Below are positions 33,101 through 42,400 of a stretch of DNA of 64,000 nt, one piece after another. Source of the stretch: Symsagittifera roscoffensis (taxonomy: Eukaryota; Xenacoelomorpha; Acoela; Convolutidae); NCBI RefSeq assembly GCF_963678635.1, contig NC_087064.1:63357548-63421547 (forward strand). Direction: 5' to 3'. The first letter of the stretch is position 1. The number at the start of each line of letters is the position of its first letter. The translations under genes and the position numbers were made by a program. Below the pieces are notes generated by a model. That model ran no database searches. It worked only from the letters and a program-made list of their open reading frames with translations, and was not told the origin of the DNA.

Positions 33101-36100
33101 ACCTTGTGGCGGTCACGGTCAGACCTGCCAAGAGCATAGGGGGTATCAGATTCTCTTTTTCTCCCCCTGTCAGCGTTGTAGTATCTCCCTGCCCGCTCTC
33201 GCCTGAGCGACCTGCGCTCGCTAAAGAGGTCACCACTGCGTTGGCTCTTGACTTCACCACTTTCGGGTTCATGGCTCGACTTCCTGTCTTCCCTTTTAGT
33301 CGCTTCAGCCCTTTCCTGGCTCGTCTGACAGGTAATTTCTTTGCAACATGCTGATCATCGGCACTGTCTTCTGTTACTGACTCGGTCAGCACATCCGACT
33401 CCATGGAGCTCACTATTTTCTCCAGGACCTCACGCATGATGGGTTGGTTCAATCCCACCTTCATTATGGACTGCGTCCCATATCGCCTTATCACGTCCCA
33501 AGATTTCTCCATGAAGTTTACTCGACTCCAGATTGCTCCTGTCTTGCCTTCCAACTCCATTTGATATCTTTCCCATTCTTCTTCTGGTAATGTGCTGAGG
33601 AACGATATCTTCATAGACTCTTCGATTTTCCTCCTCCTTGGCGATTCATAAAGCAGCTTCTGTGGATCCCTGCTTCGGCACTCTCTAGCCTGGCTTATTG
33701 GGTCTATCGGAGATAGATCGGCTGACGCCTCCTTTGTAGGAGACATGAAGGACGATGGTGCCATCAACAATAGACTCCCATCGACTTCCCCATCGTCATC
33801 TTCGCTGAACCGGTACTCTAGCAAGTCCCTTTCCAACGCTCCTAGATCGGTCTCTCCCGATTTCTCCGTCTTGCTTCCGGTCCCTTCATCGTTATCGTCC
33901 TGATCCATCAATTCATCGTCGTCCGCATCAGGTTTCGGCCTAGGTCCCGAGGGTCCTTGTCGTGCGTCTGCGCCCGAATCCGGCCGAGCCGGTACGGCCA
34001 TGTCTCCTGCATGATAAAACAACTCATCATCGACCAGGAACTCTACTAACTCCTCACCATGTGGGGCCAGGTCCTCTATCGTTACATATGAGCCACCTCT
34101 GCTCTCACTTGCCACCTCCAGCATCACCACCTTCGCTTCTCCTGACCACTTCAGTCTTGATAAGTCGTCCGCGGAAGAATACACTTCATTCCACGTTTCA
34201 CCTGAGACCTCTGGTCTCCTGGAGGGTAGTGCTTTGATCTTCTTCCTGCTCCAGGCATCAGGAAATGAGAAGTCGAACGTGTGCGCGGCAGCGACGTTCC
34301 AGCTGATGAAGCGCGGCTCCATCCCTCCACTCCACTTCTGCATTCTCTTCTCCGCGTCACGAGCCGCTCCGATACGAGGGGCAATGATGGGAGATGTGAC
34401 TCCCAACAACATCCTCCTTATCGGTGGATATCGATGGCATTGGTCCGGCAACGGCCTGGACCCAGGAAGCCATGTCTGTTGATTCTCTTTTGCATGGGCA
34501 TAGGCTCCCGGCAATTGAGGTACTCCCACAGCCTCTCCTGTATCTTTCACCACTGGTCTCAGATTCCAGAGTTTTGGGTTGAACTGGATGTGGGACAGAT
34601 CCTCACGACCCATTCGGCATTTGAAGTGGTTGTTGAAATCCATCAACACCCAACCTGGCTCTGCTATTCTTCCGAACAGCCTATCATCGCTAGCCAGCTT
34701 TCTCAGTTCACTCTGCTCTACCCAATTCAGCACTGAACAATCCACTACTGAGACCAGGTTGACGTACAACACTGAATTCCTGTACACTTTAACTTGTACA
34801 TCCGGGAACGCAAAGGACATCACCGGTCCATAAACCACTGTGACGAATTCCCTTAGTCCGTGGACCAGAGCCAACGGATCAATCCGCATCATGACGGCTA
34901 AGTCTGTTAATAAGGGCATGCCACAATACTGTTTGCATTCGCTTGCGTTCGTCGCCACTTTGTCCTCTCCTGTTACGCTTCTGTTCTGTTGCAGGAGGTA
35001 TTGAAGTAGGAGAGTCCTCCAGTCTTTCATCTTCCTGAGCGAGGCGGTTTCCAACTGTGCATTGAACTCACGACTGGGTCCCTGCAGTTGTTCAGGGTAA
35101 CGCAATAGCACAAGCAAGTCTCCCAGCCGACCATAGGTCATGGCAATCAGGGTCAAGAGTCCATCCAACCTCAAATCGGCCAACGCTTGGGTAAAGAGGT
35201 TTGCCGGTCCTTTCACAAAGTTTTCATGACCAAATGTCACGTATAAGGCTAACACCAGGCCAATCGACAACTTCCTGATGTCTTTGACAAAACTTGCGAT
35301 CAGGTTCCTAGATGCCCTCGGGTAGCACGTCGATAGGAAAGATGGCGTCCATCCCACTCCCATTCCGCCCAAGATAGCATCCGATCGTTCGTACTGTGCT
35401 TTCGTGGCCAGCACGTCCGCTTGGAACTTGTCCAGCGACATCGTATTCACGTCTTGCATCAGCTTCAACATCTTGCCTCCAGCCAACTCCCGGGCATCAA
35501 GTAGACTCTTCAAATACGCGTGTATCTCTTTAATTATTGCCGGCGCATGCTCAAACGCGTCTTCACCCAAGGTGCACAGCCTCGGTGACAGATACAACCA
35601 TATGTTGTTGTGTGGCTTCGTACGCAAAGCCATTGCCATGAGGTCCTCTTCTGCTGACGTCATGTTCTTCCTGATCATCCTTCCCTGCTCGTTCTCTTTA
35701 TGATCCATCTGCCTGAACCAGAGATCATCAGCCACCTGTTGTACTAACAGATGATCGTCACCTACCCCTGGTCTTAGCTTCAATAATCTTGCGAAGTTGG
35801 ACAGCTCCAACCCCAGAACTTCGTCTAGCACCAACCGAGTTGTGCTACAATCTCTGAGTCCCTGTATGGCATTCGAGATGTCAGACCAAACAGCGGGGAG
35901 CTCAGATCGGTGCGGATAATAATTGTCCGGGTCCACCACTCTGTTTGGGGCAGGAATTATCACGTTATATATCCCCTCCGCTATCGTCGTGACCATCGTG
36001 TACACAAATTGAAGGGGTTCAGGCAACGCAGCGTAGCCTGGTGACAATACAAAGATCACCTTCACCACATTCATGGTGAACCGTTGTCTTGCTGCTGCCT

Positions 36101-38993
36101 CTACCTCGGCCATCGCCGAGAGCAGTGTCATGATCGCTTCCCCTATAACTTCGTTACTCGGGATCGATCCATCCGTCAGACGTGACAATAGGCCTCTGCT
36201 TTGTAGATGATCATTCGCGCCTGCAACCACTATCACCTGCGGCTCCATGCTGACCACTCTCCGTACACTTATCATCATGCCTATCGCCTGTCCCCAGTCC
36301 AGCTTAGGCGCCGTTAAGAAAATCACATCAGGCCAGAATAGAGAACGGGGTGTATAGAGATAATCGGAGCCGGCCACAACCAGATACTTGGCAGCCTTCA
36401 TGTCCAAGGGATCATACGCTGCAAAAAGGCCATCACCTACTGGGGCCTTCAGATTCCCATATCTCTTGTCGTCTCCAAACACTGTTGTGGTTCGGGGATA
36501 ATCCCTAGAATACTCGCCCGGCGTCTGACCGGGTGGCTTAGAGAATTGTCTAAACATCTTGTGATGCTTGTTGCTGGGTTTGCTCTCCGTCTGAAACTTG
36601 CCTTTGCGCACTGGTGGTGTCCTTTCCCGTGCCCTATCTCGAACGTCGGTGAGCGACCGGGTGTTTAGAGGTCCAAAGGTGTTGTCATGAGGCAATCCAT
36701 CCAAGTCCGCATGTCGGAGTGAGGTCGAGGAGCTGAATTTCTCCTGCTCTGCTAGCAGCCAATCCACGCCCGGTATCCGATAAAGTCGCGACACTGTGGG
36801 ACTTTCACCGCCAGTCATTCTCATCACATCTTCCCGACACGTCAGGGTATTCATGTTCAACTTCGCCGACATGTCCGTCTTATACTGACCCCAATGGCTA
36901 GGATCTGAACTATTCCAAAGCAACCTGCTGCCGGATTCAATTCCCTCCGCTGGCACGGTGCTTGTCGACGATCCTGCCGTCGAAGCAGGATTCGTCGTGG
37001 CAGGCGAATCATTCCTCCTAGACGCGGTCTGGGAGTTGTTTCTATTACTCTGTTCCACCGATCTGCCGAGTCGGCTTCCAATCGATTGCGGCCTGGGAGG
37101 AGGGGCAGTCCCCAGCCTGTCTCTCACATTTGAGCTCGGAGCGACGGTTACGGCTCCAACCGTCTCCGTTGCCAAGGGCCCTAGGCGGTTGGCGAGGGAT
37201 TCGGGCACGGTTGCCCTTACTCTACTCCCTCCGGTCGAATTGGTCCGAGCCAAAGAACCGGTCGCCCTTAATTCTTGCTCCACTTCTCTCAACTGCGTTT
37301 GAAACACATCGTTGATCCAATGTCTCCCTCGTTGGCTATTGAAGTGCACTCCATCTCTGGTGAGCTCGATGTGATCAGTCATACGTAGCATGTTTTCAAG
37401 ATCCAGGAGTCGCAACTCGCCAGGATTGTTCCTCACCAGATTGCGGGTCATTTCATTCCACCGCGTTACGTTGCCATTCATAAAATCCGCAGCTGTAGTA
37501 CCCACCAAAGGATTTGGCGGTATCGTACACAGGATCACGAGCCTGGGTCTATACTTTTCCTTCAATTCATTCAACAGACACACCAACAGAGGTTCCCACT
37601 TGTTTTCTGGGGTTACGGGGGCTCTCGAGACGTCATTCGTCCCCAGCATTATTATCAATGTATCCAGACGATCCTCGCCCTGGAACTCCATCATTTTGAT
37701 CACTTGAGCCACTGAGGCTCCTCCAAAGGACAGAGTGGTAGTCTGGCCATAGACGGAGATCTCATTCAGATCTCTCACCAGACTGTCTCCAATGATCAAA
37801 TGGCGACTCCCTGGGGGAATCACTTGGTCGCTCGTGGCGGGGTTCCAGCTCATGTCGTTCAAGCAGGCTCGAGGATGCTCGGCTGGCACTTGCGTGAACT
37901 GATGACGTGTCATCAGGTTCTTCCTGATATCTACCACGCGAGACTTCTTGAAGACTCCACCAGGCGCAGAGCACGCTATCGTGCGGGTTGCCCGCTCAGA
38001 GCCATCTGATGAATGATCACGACGCTGGGAAGGAACGATCCTAGCCAGTGTCCGTTCAGTGCCTCTGTTGATCTCATCCATCGCGGCTCTGGCCACTTGG
38101 TTAAATGATTCCTGAAATTGAGGAGCTAGATAGGTGTCAGAAGGGTCTGGTATCGTGAACCTCTGACTCGAAGCAGACGGTCGTGTCTGCTGAGGAGCCT
38201 CGTGCCCCTTTGATGCATGCAAATCCAGAACCTCAGGTCCTCTCGATGCGCACAGCTCCTGCGCGGTTGTCCTGGGGCGTGTGTCGTTAGATCCCTCCGA
38301 GGACCTCATGCTCGCCAGGATTTCCGGTGACACTTGGCTCACCTTCGCCATATACAGCTCCTTCAGGTGCTTTATCTCATCCTCCTTGTAGGCCACCTGC
38401 AGATCTTCGAATTTCTTTTTCCATTCGTCTCTCTCCCGAGCTATGGTCCTGTACTCCTGAAGTTTGGCACACAGCTCACTCTGGTCCCTCTCCTTCTTCT
38501 CCAGTGTTTCAATCGTTTCCGACGTCTGGATCTCTATCTCGCTCACTCTCACTCTCTTCAGGGGAGGAGCAGCTGTTGGAGAGTCGACCGAGTGTGACGG
38601 GCCTGGCCCATCACGCTGTCTCTTCGCTCCGATTAATGGCTGCGCAGGTTGGACAGGTAAGGGCATCTCACCCAGCCGGTGGTCCCTTTGCTCGCCTAGT
38701 CCCGGCTCACGAGCCAGGTCGTGGCCGGACATTTCTCCGCGCCTCCATCTCATCAATCGGTTTCGGCCTCTCTCGGCGGTCCCGGACTCACCGAAGGCCA
38801 ACATCAACACTACTTCCGTAGGGCGATTCCCTCGACCCTCTCTTCCCAGTGCATTGAGGAGTGCGACCACAAACATCGCCAACCCCGGGTCTTCTCGTGT
38901 GAAGTCACAATCGATCAGCCGCTGATAGATCTCGTCTAGAGTCGCTCCTAGACTCGCTGAGAGGAATTCCATGAGTTCGTTAGTATCTCCCAT
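30117..38993 (-). CDS. ORF2: ~2,958-residue protein with two SGNH-hydrolase-like domains
   Basis: The ORF is uninterrupted. I chose the Met at 38993 (MGDTNELMEF); the frame is open to an earlier Met at 39059. Order: a short helical N-terminus, a Pro/Arg-rich stretch, a coiled coil (about residues 160-230), then an SGNH hydrolase domain with GDSL (Ser404), GTND (Asn453) and DGVHF (Asp547, His550), the spacing expected of the esterase family. A Ser/Thr/Arg-rich linker is followed by a second, weaker SGNH-like domain: AGSD (Ser876), GAND (Asn927). The C-terminal ~1,900 residues match nothing I know; they include an acidic region near 34000-33800 and Cys/His/Trp-rich blocks such as FPCHCLAQT-type motifs that are kept in B2. 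There is no signal peptide or TM segment, so it is not an envelope. Esterase activity on a lipid or glycan is plausible by family; its use to the element is unknown. Confidence 0.8.
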   Translation of the reverse strand: MGDTNELMEFLSASLGATLDEIYQRLIDCDFTREDPGLAMFVVALLNALGREGRGNRPTEVVLMLAFGESGTAERGRNRLMRWRRGEMSGHDLAREPGLGEQRDHRLGEMPLPVQPAQPLIGAKRQRDGPGPSHSVDSPTAAPPLKRVRVSEIEIQTSETIETLEKKERDQSELCAKLQEYRTIARERDEWKKKFEDLQVAYKEDEIKHLKELYMAKVSQVSPEILASMRSSEGSNDTRPRTTAQELCASRGPEVLDLHASKGHEAPQQTRPSASSQRFTIPDPSDTYLAPQFQESFNQVARAAMDEINRGTERTLARIVPSQRRDHSSDGSERATRTIACSAPGGVFKKSRVVDIRKNLMTRHQFTQVPAEHPRACLNDMSWNPATSDQVIPPGSRHLIIGDSLVRDLNEISVYGQTTTLSFGGASVAQVIKMMEFQGEDRLDTLIIMLGTNDVSRAPVTPENKWEPLLVCLLNELKEKYRPRLVILCTIPPNPLVGTTAADFMNGNVTRWNEMTRNLVRNNPGELRLLDLENMLRMTDHIELTRDGVHFNSQRGRHWINDVFQTQLREVEQELRATGSLARTNSTGGSRVRATVPESLANRLGPLATETVGAVTVAPSSNVRDRLGTAPPPRPQSIGSRLGRSVEQSNRNNSQTASRRNDSPATTNPASTAGSSTSTVPAEGIESGSRLLWNSSDPSHWGQYKTDMSAKLNMNTLTCREDVMRMTGGESPTVSRLYRIPGVDWLLAEQEKFSSSTSLRHADLDGLPHDNTFGPLNTRSLTDVRDRARERTPPVRKGKFQTESKPSNKHHKMFRQFSKPPGQTPGEYSRDYPRTTTVFGDDKRYGNLKAPVGDGLFAAYDPLDMKAAKYLVVAGSDYLYTPRSLFWPDVIFLTAPKLDWGQAIGMMISVRRVVSMEPQVIVVAGANDHLQSRGLLSRLTDGSIPSNEVIGEAIMTLLSAMAEVEAAARQRFTMNVVKVIFVLSPGYAALPEPLQFVYTMVTTIAEGIYNVIIPAPNRVVDPDNYYPHRSELPAVWSDISNAIQGLRDCSTTRLVLDEVLGLELSNFARLLKLRPGVGDDHLLVQQVADDLWFRQMDHKENEQGRMIRKNMTSAEEDLMAMALRTKPHNNIWLYLSPRLCTLGEDAFEHAPAIIKEIHAYLKSLLDARELAGGKMLKLMQDVNTMSLDKFQADVLATKAQYERSDAILGGMGVGWTPSFLSTCYPRASRNLIASFVKDIRKLSIGLVLALYVTFGHENFVKGPANLFTQALADLRLDGLLTLIAMTYGRLGDLLVLLRYPEQLQGPSREFNAQLETASLRKMKDWRTLLLQYLLQQNRSVTGEDKVATNASECKQYCGMPLLTDLAVMMRIDPLALVHGLREFVTVVYGPVMSFAFPDVQVKVYRNSVLYVNLVSVVDCSVLNWVEQSELRKLASDDRLFGRIAEPGWVLMDFNNHFKCRMGREDLSHIQFNPKLWNLRPVVKDTGEAVGVPQLPGAYAHAKENQQTWLPGSRPLPDQCHRYPPIRRMLLGVTSPIIAPRIGAARDAEKRMQKWSGGMEPRFISWNVAAAHTFDFSFPDAWSRKKIKALPSRRPEVSGETWNEVYSSADDLSRLKWSGEAKVVMLEVASESRGGSYVTIEDLAPHGEELVEFLVDDELFYHAGDMAVPARPDSGADARQGPSGPRPKPDADDDELMDQDDNDEGTGSKTEKSGETDLGALERDLLEYRFSEDDDGEVDGSLLLMAPSSFMSPTKEASADLSPIDPISQARECRSRDPQKLLYESPRRRKIEESMKISFLSTLPEEEWERYQMELEGKTGAIWSRVNFMEKSWDVIRRYGTQSIMKVGLNQPIMREVLEKIVSSMESDVLTESVTEDSADDQHVAKKLPVRRARKGLKRLKGKTGSRAMNPKVVKSRANAVVTSLASAGRSGESGQGDTTTLTGGEKENLIPPMLLAGLTVTATRSKKTARTLADTKLEMEVISQCGSGGLEDYRPSRINMAKLKLEGQLDVVEYSRITVPESVHMGDPAGGYVEMLKARNSARGHLMAWNEKRAMQEYLKGLTENSNFNRKEYGTVMSSEANEIGLEKLLEISWRAALQKYFDETMNAPATVAAYLAHPCVRTDLQVRLAWCLMGIKRAEYEASNDSKSREQELELMEALRTLISKDDSAIAWAKRKDALCFVRFVVGRIPTPVLGECIKIIREKGVDCERNFLRALLELYQDMPLTVPNKESNDMESYRKLEEVRRYSNKELKVSRDLIEAVRGQKEFATLGRLKSFQYVSGIPGMAYNPFVNEEAREAYFDYEQVTVLNFWVERIKEIGMLMVEQPKLGIILEERVVEPSIPELKGQVSFDCGSWDGPLKTSLVVMWELMKPSWCPHPNAGLIWDMTADVILERDDDASLHDLAMIHHLLSMRLMKKKSNPSTELSEESTSSDWLEQGTCLAQHSGMEGHVCNVGHCLITLSEQHRQLARLYGRLSMSDKSAMELVADCHGVTDVNLITALGFCSMTSSIESLERLERAHELVASLSVEIFPGALQTEQKIGGWREALENEMNLRDSEAYHRPTGSKYMVGSSSAPYCNSKYPTHMVVMDARTQQVLVDQLFSVPKCVRLARMSERSYDLLAKIFRAVPKRSEGELQDVVGEEFEEFMILNEGNVSEFQKQKASGALPTEFPTIEEKDDLHRILMEVEPLLGASGYRTRRNIVRTHGEYPCHCLAQTLWYPKRGNLILIWDVEELYSTGLPDQNQPVSIVVVSAMLAVRWLEAYADTNEQETAVPTPEQLSNVKMSSELDLFRTTCKVLRIPKAIERIWSRQRLMPWFRAVMTSWMYERAKRHMSRNTEAYQSFQLDIGPGAYKRAFLTHRNAVTTAVKRVAGAPCVTEDEKKEVLRADLERNVSLCLHNSFCRNREQKVNVDLLPCCKPRLLEQEGWGTARNSLDMLEKVLEDSDAEHQDGEMME

Positions 38994-39059
38994 TTCTTTT
39001 CGTGTTGATTCTTCGTGTAATCTCTTCTGATTCAGTGTCAGTAAACAATTTCCGATCAA

Positions 39060-39423
39060 TCAAGATCTAAAAGACAGGTCGCGACTTAGAACCATCATTT
39101 TAAGATGCAACATCAATCAATTCTCTAAAACTCTCCATTGAAATTCTCTTTTTCAATTCTGATTTAAAATTTTAGCACCAAGGTGGATCGTCCACCTTTA
39201 CTTTTGTCAGAGTAGCATGAATGTACGCTGTCACCTTGATGACCTGGGGTGCCCCAGGTCTTTTATGACACTAACATAAAACATAACATCACAATAACAT
39301 AACATAAACATCACATAAAAACCTAATCCCTAATACTGTACCTAAGACCTAACCTAATCTAAAACTTGACTCTAATTCTTATCGAGCAACTTAATAAAAA
39401 CCACTTATCGCCGAGCGCAATTC
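39060..39423 (-). other. Intergenic region between Gag-Pol and ORF2 with two strong hairpins
   Basis: Inverted repeats AAGGTGGA-TCG-TCCACCTT (39180-39198) and GACCTGGGG-TG-CCCCAGGTC (39241-39260) are separated by 42 bases. The rest is A/C-rich low-complexity sequence with ATAACAT units. No ORF is seen. ORF2 lies downstream of a 9.5-kb ORF, so an internal promoter, splicing or internal initiation is required. This region is the natural place for a control element. Confidence 0.6.
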
Positions 39424-42400
39424 TTAGCATATGCTCAGATAGTATTTTTTATGTAAGTAAACCTCTATGTCAGTCTCTGAAAATATCACATGCACAAGAG
39501 CGTACAACTCTCTCGGATGTAGCTTTCCCCTATTAGGATCGTACACTGGCAACGAGAGAGAGGTCACACCTCTCTCAACCAGGAAATCCCTAAGTCGAGT
39601 CAAGGCCAACACCAAGCTCTCCGGATTCACGTGTTGCCTATCAGTAGCTTTCGTAACCAAAAAACACAAATATTTCCCTGGTATCTGTGATGCAACAGGG
39701 GGCAACGCTATCACTCCTCCTACACCCGGCCTCTGTTTCCACAAAAACTCGATATTCTTGTACTCCCTTTTAAAGTCGGCCGCTAGTGCTGTTTTGAAGC
39801 TTACGTCCGCAGTTATCGCTATGGCGCATGTGCGTTCCGTGAGTATGAAATCGCTGTCCGTTATCACGATATTGTTCGAATAATGGTTCGGGAGATCAAA
39901 ATACGATTCAAAGATTCGTCCAAAAGGTGGTTCCTTAGCATTCTCGCCCTCTGTCTCTAGTTCTCCGGTTTCCCTTGCCGATTTTAATTTTTTTATCATG
40001 AGATTTTCGGTGTGGGTGAGTCCTACCCCCACTCCCCGGACAAAAATATCCATCGACGTCCCCGTCGATCGCCCAAAGTCTAGGAGACCGAGGTTGGATT
40101 GTGGAACACGTAGAGGACCATCTGGGGCGACCCAGTTGGACTCGGTATTGTCATGACTGATGTATCTGACGCCATCTCTGTCGACGTCCTGAATCGTCAG
40201 GATCGTCTCTTTTGGATCTGTCGGCAGATCGTGGAGCCATTCGAGCACGCGCAAGTTTGTTAGTTCTTGCTCATGAGTCTGTTCCGCTTCTGGTTCGAAC
40301 TCCACTTCCGGTTCTGATCGATCGTCGATCCAATCTTGATCCATATCGTTCACAAGGTCGATTTCTTTTAGGATTGCTACTTCGTCCAGCCCCACCAGCG
40401 AGTCTATGACATCACTCACTACTATCCGGTCTACAACGAAGTCCTCGCCATACGGATTGTATTTCTTCTGGTTTTTTCCCCTCTTACTTTGGCGTGTCTC
40501 CATAGTGAGCGGAAAGTCAGGCTGTATTCCTTTGTCAATTTCGGTTTGTTCTGGGCAATCCCAGTCTTCTTCGGCATATGGTAGAGTTTCATCGTCCACC
40601 TCTACTCGCTCAGTCAACTCGAGATCCAGTGGTAGATCACAATTGTCCACCATCTCATTCCCGTCGTTCTTGTCGCGAGTACCCCTTTCATTCACTTCAC
40701 AAGCAGGATCCACTATTAAATAGTCTCCCTCTTGCATGTCCGCTGGGATGCACCAATCCTCGGACGAGGCGTTGTGTGGTTTGATATTCTCGTAATGAGC
40801 CGCTCTTCCGGTGCTCAGCCGATAAAAACGACCTCCTTGATGCACCTCTGTTATCTGAAATGGACCACGCCATTTCTTTAATAGTTTCTTGGTTCCTTTT
40901 GGTGGAACCACTTCCTGGAACACCCAGACGTAATCGCCAACTGAGTAGGCTTTTGCATCGGCTGTTCTTTTATCAAACCTCCTTTTTTGTCTAATTTGCG
41001 CCTGTTGCGTATTCCTCCTGCATAAGTCATTGAGGTCCTGTTGTCTTCTAATAACGTCCCGCACGTACGTTTGCGGTGCTGTCCTCTTCCCTTCATATTC
41101 AGGGTAGAAGAACGTTAACGGGAGTGCTTTTTCATGACCCGTGAGCATCATATGCGGACTTATTCCCGTGGTGGAATGCTCCGTGCTGTTGTAAGCACCC
41201 ATCACTTGCGGTAAGTGCTTGTCCCAGTCATCCATGTAGCGTGAGCAGTAGACTCTCAACATGGATACCAGTGTGCGATTCTGCCTCTCGACTAGGCCAT
41301 TCGTTTGCGGGTGATAAGTGGTCGAGTGGGCCTGCGCTACCTGCGACCTTTTCATTAACTCTTTCGTGAGATCACCTACGAATGCTTTGCCATTGTCAGA
41401 TTGGAACGTGATGGGGCAGCCATGCCTTGCTATCCACACGTTTATCAAATGATCGCACGTTTCTTCTGCCGATGCTGTCATGCAGGGTGCCGCCTCCGCA
41501 TACTTCGTAAAATGGTCGATCATTACCAGCACCTGATTATAGCCCGTTGCTGTCATGCAGATTTTCTGGTGATCAATTTGCACCACTTCGTTGAAACCTG
41601 ACGATTCTATTGACTGTAGGGGGAACCTTAGTTTCCTGGGATCCTTTGCCTGTTGACAAGACAGGCATGCGGCTATCCATTTCTCACAAGCCTTCTTCAA
41701 CCCCGGCCATTCGAATCGTTTTTGTATCCTGTTATACACTTTGTCCACGCCTTGATGTCCCATCTGATCATGTGAGCGAAAGAGCAACTCAGTCTGGTAC
41801 AACTGTGGTAACACTATTGAGTTGTATTTATAAAGGACCTTGTCCTCCTCCTTGCGCTTACAGGCTACGATTCCGTCCTTATTCAGGTACAACAAGTCTT
41901 TTCTCTTCAGGTAAAACTGCTTCAGGATTTTGTAGCTGTCTTCTTCCAAGTCTCCCTTGTCAGGTGCTCCATTCTCGATCCATCTTTTCAGACTGCTCGT
42001 CATTCTATCATTTCGTTGAGCCCTCAGGAGATCCGACAGCCTGTACCTGGCTTTCAAATACGTCTTCACCACGTTCATTTGCCCACTCATTATCTCCGGA
42101 GCATGAGCATCGTCCATCAACTTGACACACCATATCTTTTTCAAAGGCGTCGCTTCTTGCACAGATGGTTCCAGATTGGTACGGACGACCGTACCATGTG
42201 GCAGCAATCTGGTTGGGCGTTTTGAAACTGCTATCAGTTCGAGCTCGTCTGCGGCATTGTCTACCACAGTGCCCTCTTCATCTGAGGTGTATCTGTCCCT
42301 GTCTGGATCCTGATGTATTTCCCGGTCCAGCCCACGCTGCTTCCAGTCTACCAATAAGGAGTGGATCGCAATCTCTGACACATCGGAATTGGAAGTTGTT

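Noticed and set aside
38327-38939. Several + strand ORFs of 70-165 codons opposite B1 ORF2 and Gag-Pol
   Set aside because: Antisense shadows of long GC-balanced coding sequence. Codon structure follows the minus strand.
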